From NCBI RefSeq assembly GCF_020829685.1, contig NZ_JAIVFR010000182.1:1-9538 (forward strand): 9,538 bases of DNA, written 5' to 3'. Made by a program: the position numbers and the translations under genes. This stretch comes from Nostoc sp. CHAB 5715 (lineage in GTDB: Bacteria; Cyanobacteriota; Cyanobacteriia; Cyanobacteriales; Nostocaceae). This document shows, one piece after another, positions 1 through 4,974 of this stretch. Within the stretch, counting starts at the first letter, position 1, and every line of letters begins with the position of its first letter. The notes below the pieces were generated by a model. That model was given only the letters and a program-made list of their open reading frames with translations, searched no databases and was not told where the DNA came from.

Positions 1-140
1 TGCGTCAACTGCTCGGAGATGAACATCCATCTGTCGCCACTAGCCTCAATAACCTAGCGTCACTCTACTTCTCCCAAGGCAGATACAGCGAAGCCGAACC
101 CCTTTTAATCCAAGCTTTGGCACTTTTACGTCAACGATAA
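1..140 (+). pseudogene. 3' end of a TPR-repeat gene (partial, cut by window start)
   Basis: Read in the frame whose codons begin at base 3, this stretch encodes one typical 42-residue tetratricopeptide unit of the kinesin-light-chain type: RQLLGDEHPSVATSLNNLAS, then LYFSQGRYSEAEPL and IQALALLRQR. It stops at TAA 138-140. The DNA is nearly the same as units of the array starting at 253, but lies in a different frame. The stop falls just where the next unit's LLGEEHP block should begin (a unit boundary would be at 141), so the array looks cut rather than naturally ended. TPR units form helical-hairpin scaffolds for protein binding. In cyanobacteria such arrays often form the C-terminal half of large NB-ARC, CHAT or TIR proteins. 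The N-terminal part is outside the window, so the parent protein is unknown. The TPR identity is firm; calling it a broken end is inference. Confidence 0.75.
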
Positions 141-192
141 TAATTTAACTGGAGTATTTATCGGTAACGCTCTATTTTACGATGGTCAAGGG

Positions 193-1593
193 TTGTATGA
201 CCAAGCTTTACCTTGGTATAAGCAATGTCTAGAAGTTGCCAAAAAACGTTTAGGAGAGGAACACCCATTTGTTGCAGAAAGCCTCAACAACCTAGCATTA
301 CTCTACAACTCCCAGGGCAGATACAGCGAAGCCGAACCCCTTTTTATTCAAGCATTGGCACTCAGGCGTCAACTACTGGGAGAAGAACATCCAGATGTCG
401 CCACTAGCCTCAACAACCTAGCGGGACTCTACAGATATCAAGGCAGATACAGCGAAGCCAAACCCCTTTACATCCAAGCTTTAGCACTCTGGCGCAAGCT
501 GCTGGGAGAAGAACATCCATCTGTCGCAGTTAGCCTCAACAACCTAGCGGCATTTTACGACTCCCAAGGCAGATACAGCGAAGCCGAACCCCTTTACATC
601 CAAGCTTTAGCACTCCGGCGCAAGTTGCTGGGAGAAGAACATCCATCTGTCGCACTTAACCTCAACAACCTAGCAAGACTTTACGACTCCCAAGGCAGAT
701 ACAGCGAAGCCGAACCTCTTTTAATTCAAGCTTTAGCACTCTACCGCAAGCTGCTGGGAGAAGAACATCCATCTGTCGCACTTAGCCTCAACAACCTAGC
801 AAGACTTTACGACTCCCAAGGCAGATACAGCGAAGCCGAACCCCTTTTAATCCAAGCTTTGGAACTCAGACGCAAACTGCTGGGAGAAGAACATCCAGAT
901 GTCGCTACTAGCCTCAACAACTTAGCGTTACTCTACTACTCCCAAGACAGATACAGCGAAGCTGAACCTCTTTTAATCCAAGCTTTGGAACTCTGGCGTC
1001 AACTGCTGGGAGAAGAACATCCAGATGTCGCTACTAGCCTCAACAACCTAGCGTTATTCTACGACTCCCAAGGCAGATACAGCGAAGCCGAACCCCTTTA
1101 CATCCAAGCTTTGGCACTCAGCCGTCAACTGCTGGGAGGAGAACATCCAGATGTCGCCTCTAGCCTCAACAACCTAGCGGCATTCTACGACTCTCAAGGC
1201 AGATACAGCGAAGCCGAACCCCTTTACATCCAAGCTTTGGTACTCAGGCGTCAACTGCTGGGAGAAGAACATCCAAATATCGCACAAAGCATCAACAATC
1301 TAGCGATACTCTACCTTTCCCAAGGCAGATACAGCCAAGCCGAACCCCTTTTAATCCAAGCTTTGGCACTCTGGCGTCAACTGCTGGGAGAAAAACATCC
1401 AGATGTAGCCTCTAGCCTCAACAATATGGCAAAACTCTACTACTTACAAGGACGTTACACCGAAGCTGAACCGTTGTATTTGCAAGCTTTGGAGATTTTT
1501 GAGCAACGATTAGGGGTAAATCATTCCCGCACTGTCAAGTGTCATGAAAATCTAGCAAGTCTTCGTGATCGCCTCGCCTCAAATCCAGAATAA
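193..1593 (+). CDS. TPR (kinesin-light-chain type) repeat protein, probably lacking its N-terminus
   Basis: This 466-residue reading frame is almost wholly tetratricopeptide repeats. Ten 42-residue units run from about residue 21 to 440, each with LLGEEHPxVAxSLNNLA and LYxSQGRYSEAEPL blocks. They are flanked by a divergent leading unit (DQALPWYKQCLEVAKKRLG) and a divergent last half-unit (RLGVNHSRTV), as at true array ends. It is predicted to be a protein-binding scaffold; no catalytic domain is present. The start is doubtful. TTG at 193 has no spaced Shine-Dalgarno sequence, the only ATG codon lies deep in the array near 1423, and the frame is open back to 109. Codons 136-192 read DNNLTGVFIGNALFYDGQGL, which resembles the segment leading into the TPR half of larger cyanobacterial proteins. 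The gene therefore looks like the C-terminal part of a longer protein, now abutting an out-of-frame TPR fragment (1-140). It may not be expressed. Confidence 0.7.
   Translation: MYDQALPWYKQCLEVAKKRLGEEHPFVAESLNNLALLYNSQGRYSEAEPLFIQALALRRQLLGEEHPDVATSLNNLAGLYRYQGRYSEAKPLYIQALALWRKLLGEEHPSVAVSLNNLAAFYDSQGRYSEAEPLYIQALALRRKLLGEEHPSVALNLNNLARLYDSQGRYSEAEPLLIQALALYRKLLGEEHPSVALSLNNLARLYDSQGRYSEAEPLLIQALELRRKLLGEEHPDVATSLNNLALLYYSQDRYSEAEPLLIQALELWRQLLGEEHPDVATSLNNLALFYDSQGRYSEAEPLYIQALALSRQLLGGEHPDVASSLNNLAAFYDSQGRYSEAEPLYIQALVLRRQLLGEEHPNIAQSINNLAILYLSQGRYSQAEPLLIQALALWRQLLGEKHPDVASSLNNMAKLYYLQGRYTEAEPLYLQALEIFEQRLGVNHSRTVKCHENLASLRDRLASNPE
253..1512 (+). repeat. Ten tandem 126-bp DNA repeats encoding TPR units
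   Basis: The codon pair for LG(E/G) recurs with an exact 126-base period at 253, 379, 505, 631, 757, 883, 1009, 1135, 1261, 1387 and 1513. Many neighbouring units are nearly identical at DNA level, for example the stretches around GGCAGATACAGCGAAGCCGA. Silent positions are conserved as well as coding ones, which points to recent duplication or gene conversion. A further unit in another frame lies upstream at 15-140. Confidence 0.93.
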
Positions 1594-1966
1594 ACTACAT
1601 GGAGCTACAAATTTACAGGTTTTATGAAAAGCATACCGTGATAAAACTGAAAAGTGCGATCGCTCAAACTCGGACTTTCGTGTTCTGAGGTGGAATGATG
1701 GTGTTGTAAAGGCGATCGCTTTAGTAAAATTTCTTGGGGAATGCTGCGCGATCGCTAACCCACAGTTAACATCAGTATCATTTTACTTATATGGGCTATG
1801 CCTACGCCCGTCAGAGATATCGCTCTTGTGTAGATGGTAAAATCACAAGCGATGTCTTCTCTGCGAGACGCTACGCGAACGACCGGCTACGCCTACACCT
1901 GTGAAAGTTGAGAGATGAATATAATTGCGTTCGCTTTTTTTTAGAGAAAGTTTTACAAAAAGCTAT
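1594..1966. repeat. Repeat-rich intergenic region with three HIP1 sites
   Basis: No gene is supported here. HIP1 octamers (GCGATCGC) lie at 1656, 1712 and 1748. A block at 1687-1712 recurs at 5324-5349 and, in diverged form, at 2912-2933. The block at about 1792-1826 (TGCCTACGCCCGTCAGAGAT followed by ATCGCTC) resembles 5351-5379. At 1861-1880, GCGAGACGCTACGCGAACG resembles the arms of the MITE at 5724-5913. This is layered dispersed repeat DNA. Confidence 0.7.
1630..1658 (+). repeat. 29-bp dispersed repeat, copy 1 (copy 2 at 3093-3121)
   Basis: The sequence AGCATACCGTGATAAAACTG continuing with AAAAGTGCG matches 3093-3121 with only two differences. In both copies a GCGATCGC or degenerate REP-like sequence follows directly, so it is probably the conserved edge of a larger dispersed element. 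Confidence 0.7.
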
Positions 1967-2395
1967 ATGACCAGGGTTTATCTAGATACCAGTATTTATA
2001 ATCGTCCATTTGACGACCAAACACAGCCAAAAATATTTCTGGAAACACAAGCTATTATCTTAATTTTACAAATGGTAGAAGCAAGATTAATAGAACTAGT
2101 TAGTTCTTCAGTACTAGAATATGAAAATGGCCGTAACCCTTTTGTTGTCAATCAGCAATCAATGGAGCGATACTTACAAATAGCCACCTTGAGAGTATTA
2201 GTAGATGAAAATATTAGAAACAGAGCAGAACAACTTGAACAACTTGGTATTAAATCTATAGATGCACTTTATGTAGCGTGTGCGGAAGCTTCTCAAAGTG
2301 ATTATTTTATCACTTGTGACAGGAGATTAATCAACCGATGTCAGAATTTATCACTCATAGTTATCAACCCAAATAATTTTATCTTTGAGGTATAA
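1967..2395 (+). CDS. PIN-domain ribonuclease, probable toxin of a TA pair
   Basis: This 142-residue protein has the PIN-fold layout. Its acidic residues are D7 in VYLDTSIYNRPF, E51/E53 in SSVLEYENGRNP, D99 in GIKSIDALYVACAEA and D118 in YFITCDRRL. Together these would form the Mg2+ site that cleaves RNA in VapC-like toxins. The ATG at 1967 is preferred over an in-frame TTG at 1925, because MTRVYLDTS begins exactly at the first PIN strand and the 14 residues before it look unlike a domain. The stop at 2393-2395 is one base before the ATG of the small downstream gene, so the two are almost certainly co-translated. The order is toxin first, which is opposite to classical vapBC. The subfamily with LDTSxxNRPFDD near the N-terminus is common in cyanobacteria. 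PIN assignment is firm; toxicity and target are inferred. Confidence 0.85.
   Translation: MTRVYLDTSIYNRPFDDQTQPKIFLETQAIILILQMVEARLIELVSSSVLEYENGRNPFVVNQQSMERYLQIATLRVLVDENIRNRAEQLEQLGIKSIDALYVACAEASQSDYFITCDRRLINRCQNLSLIVINPNNFIFEV
2387..2390 (+). promoter_or_regulatory. Shine-Dalgarno that sets the start of the PIN partner gene
   Basis: GAGG sits inside the last codons of the PIN gene, six bases before ATG 2397. This supports 2397 rather than an upstream in-frame alternative at 2385, and supports translational coupling. Confidence 0.6.
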
Positions 2396-2396
2396 A

Positions 2397-2624
2397 ATGA
2401 AAATTAAAGTTATTAATGAACAAAAAAATTTACAAGAAGTAATGAAGGTTTTACTCACCCACTTAGAACCATCGAAGGTAATGAAATTTTGGGCAGCTTG
2501 TAAACTAAGTGAAACTGACTATTTACAACTGAAAGAACAACTGTTTGCTCAAGAAACAGTTGCTAGTTTATACGCCAAAATCAAAGAATATCAAGATGGA
2601 GATAGTCAACAATCCCCAGAATAA
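2397..2624 (+). CDS. Small helical protein, probable antitoxin of the PIN toxin
   Basis: This 75-residue protein starts MKIKVINEQKNLQEVMKVLL and has a conserved-looking core, KVMKFWAACKLSETDYLQL, followed by FAQETVASLYAKIKEYQD. It looks mostly alpha-helical, and I see no AbrB, RHH or HTH motif. The start has a good GAGG six bases upstream and lies one base after the PIN stop codon, the spacing of a two-gene TA operon. A second copy of its last two thirds lies at 4120-4269 (about 38 of 46 residues identical), so this is a spreading family. The antitoxin role is inferred only from size, position and PIN linkage. An unrelated chaperone-like or accessory role cannot be excluded. Confidence 0.65.
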   Translation: MKIKVINEQKNLQEVMKVLLTHLEPSKVMKFWAACKLSETDYLQLKEQLFAQETVASLYAKIKEYQDGDSQQSPE

Positions 2625-2647
2625 AACGCTGAGGTGAAATGATGAGG

Positions 2648-2878
2648 TTAAGCACTTTTGAAGGTATAAACCCGTTCTTGAGTCAACCACGCTGCATAAA
2701 GAAGAGATTGACGAATATCTTCTGCTTCTAAATCAGGATATTCTTCTAAAATTTCTTCTATAGGCTTTCCATGAGCTACCAAATTTACCACTAAAGAAAC
2801 TGGAATTCGCATCCCGCGAATGCAAGCTTGTCCAGCCATAATGCTAGGGTAAAATGTAATTCTCTCCAGACCTAACAT
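2648..2878 (-). CDS. DUF433 antitoxin-like protein
   Basis: This 76-residue protein matches the DUF433 pattern: RITFYPSIMAGQACIRGMRI, then PVSLVVNLVAHGKPIEEILE, EYPDLEAEDIRQSLLYAAW. DUF433 proteins are small winged-helix-like proteins, usually the antitoxin of a PIN-like DUF5615 nuclease encoded directly downstream. The ATG at 2878 is chosen over one at 2920 because GGAG (complement of 2888-2891) sits nine bases before it, and because the extra residues are not part of the family. No DUF5615 gene follows; the gene converges on the PIN partner gene with 23 bases between their stops. It is therefore an orphan antitoxin, kept either as a relic or as protection against a toxin elsewhere. The family call is strong; function is inferred. 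Confidence 0.85.
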   Translation of the reverse strand: MLGLERITFYPSIMAGQACIRGMRIPVSLVVNLVAHGKPIEEILEEYPDLEAEDIRQSLLYAAWLTQERVYTFKSA

Positions 2879-2911
2879 AAATGATCGCTCCAAAATCTTT
2901 TTCATCGTTTT

Positions 2912-3148
2912 GAGGTGCAATGATATTGTAAAGCCTAGCGCTCTATTTTTGATTTTAAACCCACAAGCGATCGCCTTTTAGATAAAATCCTGAGCGCATC
3001 AGTGTCATTGTGTAGAGTGCGAATCTGCGCGTAGGCGAAGCCCGCCGCAGGCATCGCCCCTCCTCAAATCAAGAATAGACGGTTTTGTGCAAAGCGTACC
3101 GTGATAAAACTGAAAAGCGCGTTAGCGAAGCTCACCGAAGGTATCGCC
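2912..3148. repeat. Composite dispersed repeats: GAGGTG block, HIP1, REP-like palindromes
   Basis: No gene is supported between 2921 and 3180. In order it holds a diverged copy (2912-2933) of the 26-bp block seen at 1687 and 5324, a HIP1 site at 2967, a REP-like sequence at 3029-3057 running from GCGTAGGCGAAGCCCGCC to GGCATCGC, the second 29-bp repeat (3093-3121), and a degenerate REP at 3119-3148. The GCGTAGGCG...GGCATCGC type is a familiar dispersed repeat of Nostoc-like genomes. Confidence 0.7.
3093..3121 (+). repeat. 29-bp dispersed repeat, copy 2
   Basis: It matches 1630-1658 with two differences (AGCGTACCGTGATAAAACTG then AAAAGCGCG). Confidence 0.7.
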
Positions 3149-3180
3149 TATACTAAAATTCATATTGAACTAAGTAAAAA

Positions 3181-3475
3181 TGCCTGATTACTTACTCAAA
3201 ATGGCATTTGACTTACTCAAAAGCAGCTTTTGCTTTCTCAAACCCCAGTTTGCTTTCTCATTTTAGTGTTTTCCGCAAGCAAAATCAGCTTTTACTTTCT
3301 CAAACCCCAGTTTGCTTTCTCATTTTGGTGTTTTCCGCAAGTAAAATAAGCTTTTACTTACTCAAAAGGAGCTTTTACTTTCTCAAATCCCAGTTTGCTT
3401 TCTCATTTTAGTGTTTTCCGCAAGCAAAATCAGCTTTTACTTTCTCAAACCCCAGTTTGCTTTCTCATTTGAGTA
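3181..3475. repeat. Minisatellite: ~21-bp subunits in a 62-bp higher-order repeat
   Basis: Three 62-bp units start at 3225, 3287 and 3370, with a partial unit at 3432-3475 and a lone 21-bp subunit at 3349-3369. Each 62-bp unit is itself three subunits of 20-21 bases: AGCTTTTACTTTCTCAAACCC, CAGTTTGCTTTCTCATTTTA and GTGTTTTCCGCAAGCAAAATC. Before 3225, more diverged 21-bp subunits (TGATTACTTACTCAAAA, TTTGACTTACTCAAAA) continue back to about 3181. The junction of units 2 and 3 forms a perfect hairpin, AAGTAAAA and TTTTACTT around a 5-nt loop (about 3339-3359). The apparent frame through it encodes only low-complexity Phe/Ser/Leu repeats and is not a gene. Confidence 0.88.
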
Positions 3476-3520
3476 ATTTACGTATTCATTTTGGTATATC
3501 ATTGAGCCGAAAGCTTGCTT

Positions 3521-3617
3521 GCGATCGCTCTAGAAAAGAAGTGTAAATCGACAAGCGATCGCCTATGCTGGTTTAGAGATGAATGAGTGCGTAGGCGTAG
3601 CCCGCCTTTGGCATCGC
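3521..3617. repeat. Dispersed repeat unit with two HIP1 sites and a REP-like end
   Basis: Bases 3524-3562 (ATCGCTCTAGAAAAGAAGTG, then TAAATCGACAAGCGATCGC) recur at 5373-5411 with one difference. Bases 3589-3617 (GCGTAGGCGTAGCCCGCC to GGCATCGC) are a REP-like sequence like 3029-3057. HIP1 octamers lie at 3521 and 3555. No gene is present from 3476 to 3708. Confidence 0.75.
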
Positions 3618-3683
3618 ACTTATATGGTTGTGAATAATAGAGAGATGCAGCCCCCGCAACAAAAAATCAGCTACGATCAATCA

Positions 3684-3689
3684 TATAAT
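3684..3689 (+). promoter_or_regulatory. Candidate -10 box of the hicBA operon
   Basis: TATAAT lies 19 bases before the hicB ATG, which would give a short leader. I see no convincing -35 hexamer at the expected distance (the site is A-rich), so this is only a candidate. Confidence 0.35.
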
Positions 3690-3708
3690 TATCCTCACCA
3701 ACACAGAA

Positions 3709-3927
3709 ATGTTAATTACATACACTGCCAAATATACAAAAACTAATAGCGGATATATGGGACAACTCATTGAATGGCAAGAAGTCATTACAGAAGGAGA
3801 AACCATAGAAGAATGTAGAGCTATGTTACAAGATGCAACGAAAGAAATGGTTCTTGCCTATCGTCAACAAAATAAAGAAATTCCCACAGGTGGTTCTTTG
3901 CTCGAACCAATTCCTATAGAGATTTGA
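3709..3927 (+). CDS. hicB: HicB-type antitoxin, short form
   Basis: This 72-residue protein has the HicB partial RNase H-like fold pattern. A beta-strand start (MLITYTAKYTKTNSGYMGQL) is followed by the E-W/V-TEGETIEECRAML helix motif, in which HicB proteins typically read TxGDTxEEAxxnlxEA, and the protein ends in LLEPIPIEI. No C-terminal RHH or HTH DNA-binding domain is present, as in the short HicB class. HicB binds and blocks the RNase HicA. The stop (3925-3927) is two bases before the GTG start of hicA, in the antitoxin-first order. The ATG at 3709 has a weak ribosome binding site but is the only start matching the family length. Nothing looks broken, so with hicA this is the one clearly intact classical TA pair in the window. 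Confidence 0.85.
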   Translation: MLITYTAKYTKTNSGYMGQLIEWQEVITEGETIEECRAMLQDATKEMVLAYRQQNKEIPTGGSLLEPIPIEI

Positions 3928-3929
3928 GT

Positions 3930-4118
3930 GTGTCAGTCAAACGAAAAGAGCTAATTAAATACTTAGAACAAAATGGCTTTTATTTATTAAGGGAAGGAGG
4001 AAATCATTCTATATATACTAATGATGTAAAAACTCTTCCTGTAAAACGGCATCGCACCATTGATCGTATTACTGCTAATGAAATATGTAAACAAGCGGGT
4101 TTATTACCTAATTTTTAA
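3930..4118 (+). CDS. hicA: HicA-type mRNA interferase toxin
   Basis: This 62-residue protein has the dsRBD-like HicA fold: KRKELIKYLEQNGFYLLREG, GNHSIYTN, then the LPVKRHRTIDRITANEICKQ segment and a C-terminal GLLPNF. The catalytic histidine of the family would be H26 in GGNHSIY. HicA cleaves mRNA and tmRNA independently of codon context and is neutralised by the HicB encoded just upstream. The start is taken as GTG 3930 (reading VSVKRKELIK). TTG at 3924, which overlaps the hicB stop, is the alternative and adds two residues. Both give tight coupling to hicB. Immediately after the stop comes a relic of an unrelated antitoxin (4120-4269). The family call is strong. Confidence 0.87.
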   Translation: MSVKRKELIKYLEQNGFYLLREGGNHSIYTNDVKTLPVKRHRTIDRITANEICKQAGLLPNF

Positions 4119-4119
4119 C

Positions 4120-4269
4120 TGCCACTTAGAACTATTGAAGGTAATGAAATTTTGGGCAGCTTGTAAACTAGGTGAAGGCGATTATTTGGAACTTAAAGAA
4201 AAACTGTTTGCTGAAGAAACAGTTGCCAGTTTATATGCCAAAGTCAAAGAATATCAAGATGAAGCCTAG
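4120..4269 (+). pseudogene. Truncated copy of the PIN-linked antitoxin
   Basis: Bases 4123-4260 align without gaps to 2461-2598 in the small partner gene of the PIN toxin, with about 15 base differences. The encoded core HLELLKVMKFWAACKLGEGD, then YLELKEKLFAEETVASLYAK, differs at about 8 of 46 residues and ends in its own stop (TAG 4267-4269). The first roughly 20 residues of the family and any PIN gene are missing. Homology begins two bases after the hicA stop codon, marking a recombination or deletion joint. An internal ATG at 4144 could in principle start a 41-residue peptide, but a functional protein is unlikely. Confidence 0.8.
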
Positions 4270-4337
4270 TGTTTCAAGTTAGAAGAGGCGACGCCGATAG
4301 CGAACGCGAGTGCGTCTCCAAGAGTTGCGGTAGCGAG
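4270..4337. repeat. Degenerate REP-like sequence 5' of the MITE
   Basis: The sequence (GGCGACGCCGATAGCGAACG, then CGAGTGCGTCTCC) is of the GC-rich dispersed type seen elsewhere here. It ends in the GGTAGCGAG that is duplicated on the other side of the element at 4338-4543. Confidence 0.5.
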
Positions 4338-4543
4338 CATTGGTGTCAACTTAAGCTATTAGATAGCTTAACTGTTGGCTTCCTCACCCGCCTAGAACTA
4401 AAGTTCAAGGCTAATAGCTAAAGTCTACTAAAGTAGACTAAAGATTTTTGGCTATATTTAGTCATCTTTAGATGACTTTCGCTATTAGCAAGGAACTTCA
4501 GTTCCTTGCGGGACATGGCTTTTACGTTAAGTTGACACGTATG
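4338..4543. mobile_element. 206-bp MITE-like element with nested hairpins
   Basis: The ends are 17-bp terminal inverted repeats: left CATTGGTGTCAACTTAA (4338-4354), right complement CATACGTGTCAACTTAA (4527-4543), two mismatches. A 9-bp flanking direct repeat with one mismatch, GGTAGCGAG (4329-4337) and GTTAGCGAG (4544-4552), looks like a target duplication. Inside are five strong palindromes: 4351-4371 (9-bp stem), 4390-4411, 4422-4439 (AGTCTACT/AGTAGACT), 4460-4477 (AGTCATCT/AGATGACT) and 4488-4509 (10-bp stem). GCTAATAGC at 4410-4418 pairs with 4481-4489 and encloses two of them, giving a multibranch fold. It has no coding capacity, so it would need a transposase in trans. Because the flank lies in repeat DNA, the duplication is good but not conclusive evidence. 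An alternative is a structured RNA element. Confidence 0.75.
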
Positions 4544-4544
4544 G

Positions 4545-4712
4545 TTAGCGAGTCTTGCCTACGGCACGCTCTTGCGTTCGAGCGTCATAGCCCGTCTTAG
4601 ACATCGCTCTAGATTCCCCGTAAACCATAAACTGATGTCTTGTTCCAGAATAAGGTCCCTCAAACCCAATCCGTCGTAATTTCTTCATAAAATCCCGACG
4701 CTTACAGGGTAT
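4545..4712 (-). pseudogene. hicA remnant: start codon lost and C-terminus replaced by repeat DNA
   Basis: Reading leftwards from 4712 the frame gives IPCKRRDFMKKLRRIGFEGP, then YSGTRHQFMVYGE. This matches the N-terminal half of cyanobacterial HicA proteins (usual start MPCKRRDF), including the catalytic-type histidine in GTRHQF. Two defects are visible. The position where ATG is expected is ATA (4712-4710), leaving only an internal ATG at 4689. After about residue 31 the frame enters a dispersed repeat (AGAGCGATGTCTAAGACGGG onward) and ends at 4545 without the family's second half. The break at about 4612 coincides with the repeat edge. The frame overlaps the 3' end of hicB by eleven bases, the normal hicBA arrangement. 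A functional toxin is unlikely. Confidence 0.8.
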
Positions 4713-4974
4713 CCATCGGCTCAAGAGTCGGCTCCTTGTTGAGGTCAATATTATCAATTACTGGTAGAGAATGTCCCAGCTTTAGCCCAAGCAAAATCCA
4801 GTCTTCCAGTGTTGAGCGTAATTCATCCTCACACTCGCGCAAAGTTGATGCAAAAGCTATCACTCCTTTGCAAACAGGAATTCTACCTGCAAATGTACCA
4901 TCTTCTAACTTGTCATAAATTGCTTGGGCGATCGCTCGATCAACATAGTCGCTCAAAATAAACCTTATCGCCAT
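4702..4974 (-). CDS. hicB: HicB-type antitoxin, now without an intact toxin
   Basis: This 90-residue protein carries the HicB core. RAIAQAIYDKLEDGTFAGRI is followed by PVCKGVIAFASTLRECEDEL (canonically xGvxAxGxTxeEaxxeL) and by RSTLEDWILLGLKLGHSLPV with a C-terminal acidic tail. No DNA-binding domain is seen. The ATG at 4974 is preceded by GAG six bases upstream and fits the family length. A HIP1 site lies inside the gene at 4927. Its 3' end overlaps the damaged hicA, so it is an antitoxin whose partner is dead, and possibly a relic or a protector against related HicA toxins. It is distant in sequence from the HicB at 3709-3927. The family call is good; current function is uncertain. Confidence 0.83.
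   Translation of the reverse strand: MAIRFILSDYVDRAIAQAIYDKLEDGTFAGRIPVCKGVIAFASTLRECEDELRSTLEDWILLGLKLGHSLPVIDNIDLNKEPTLEPMDTL

Noticed and set aside
225..407. 60-codon frame inside the TPR array
   Set aside because: It is a shadow in another frame of a strongly conserved repeat-coding sequence.
1925..1966. N-terminal extension of the PIN protein from TTG 1925
   Set aside because: The 14 extra residues precede the first PIN strand, have no family support, and ATG 1967 fits better.
2879..2920. Extended start of the DUF433 gene at 2920
   Set aside because: The ATG at 2878 has GGAG at correct spacing and matches the family start; the extension overlaps a dispersed repeat.
3208..3411. 67-codon frame rich in Phe, Ser and Leu
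   Set aside because: It only reads through the 21/62-bp minisatellite; the protein is a repeat of the DNA repeat with no ribosome binding site or family.
3225..3475. Possible CRISPR-like array
   Set aside because: The units are contiguous with no unique spacers, and the period is made of internal subrepeats; no cas gene is present.
4736..4918. Plus-strand frame antisense to hicB
   Set aside because: It lies wholly inside the well-supported hicB gene and has no family features.
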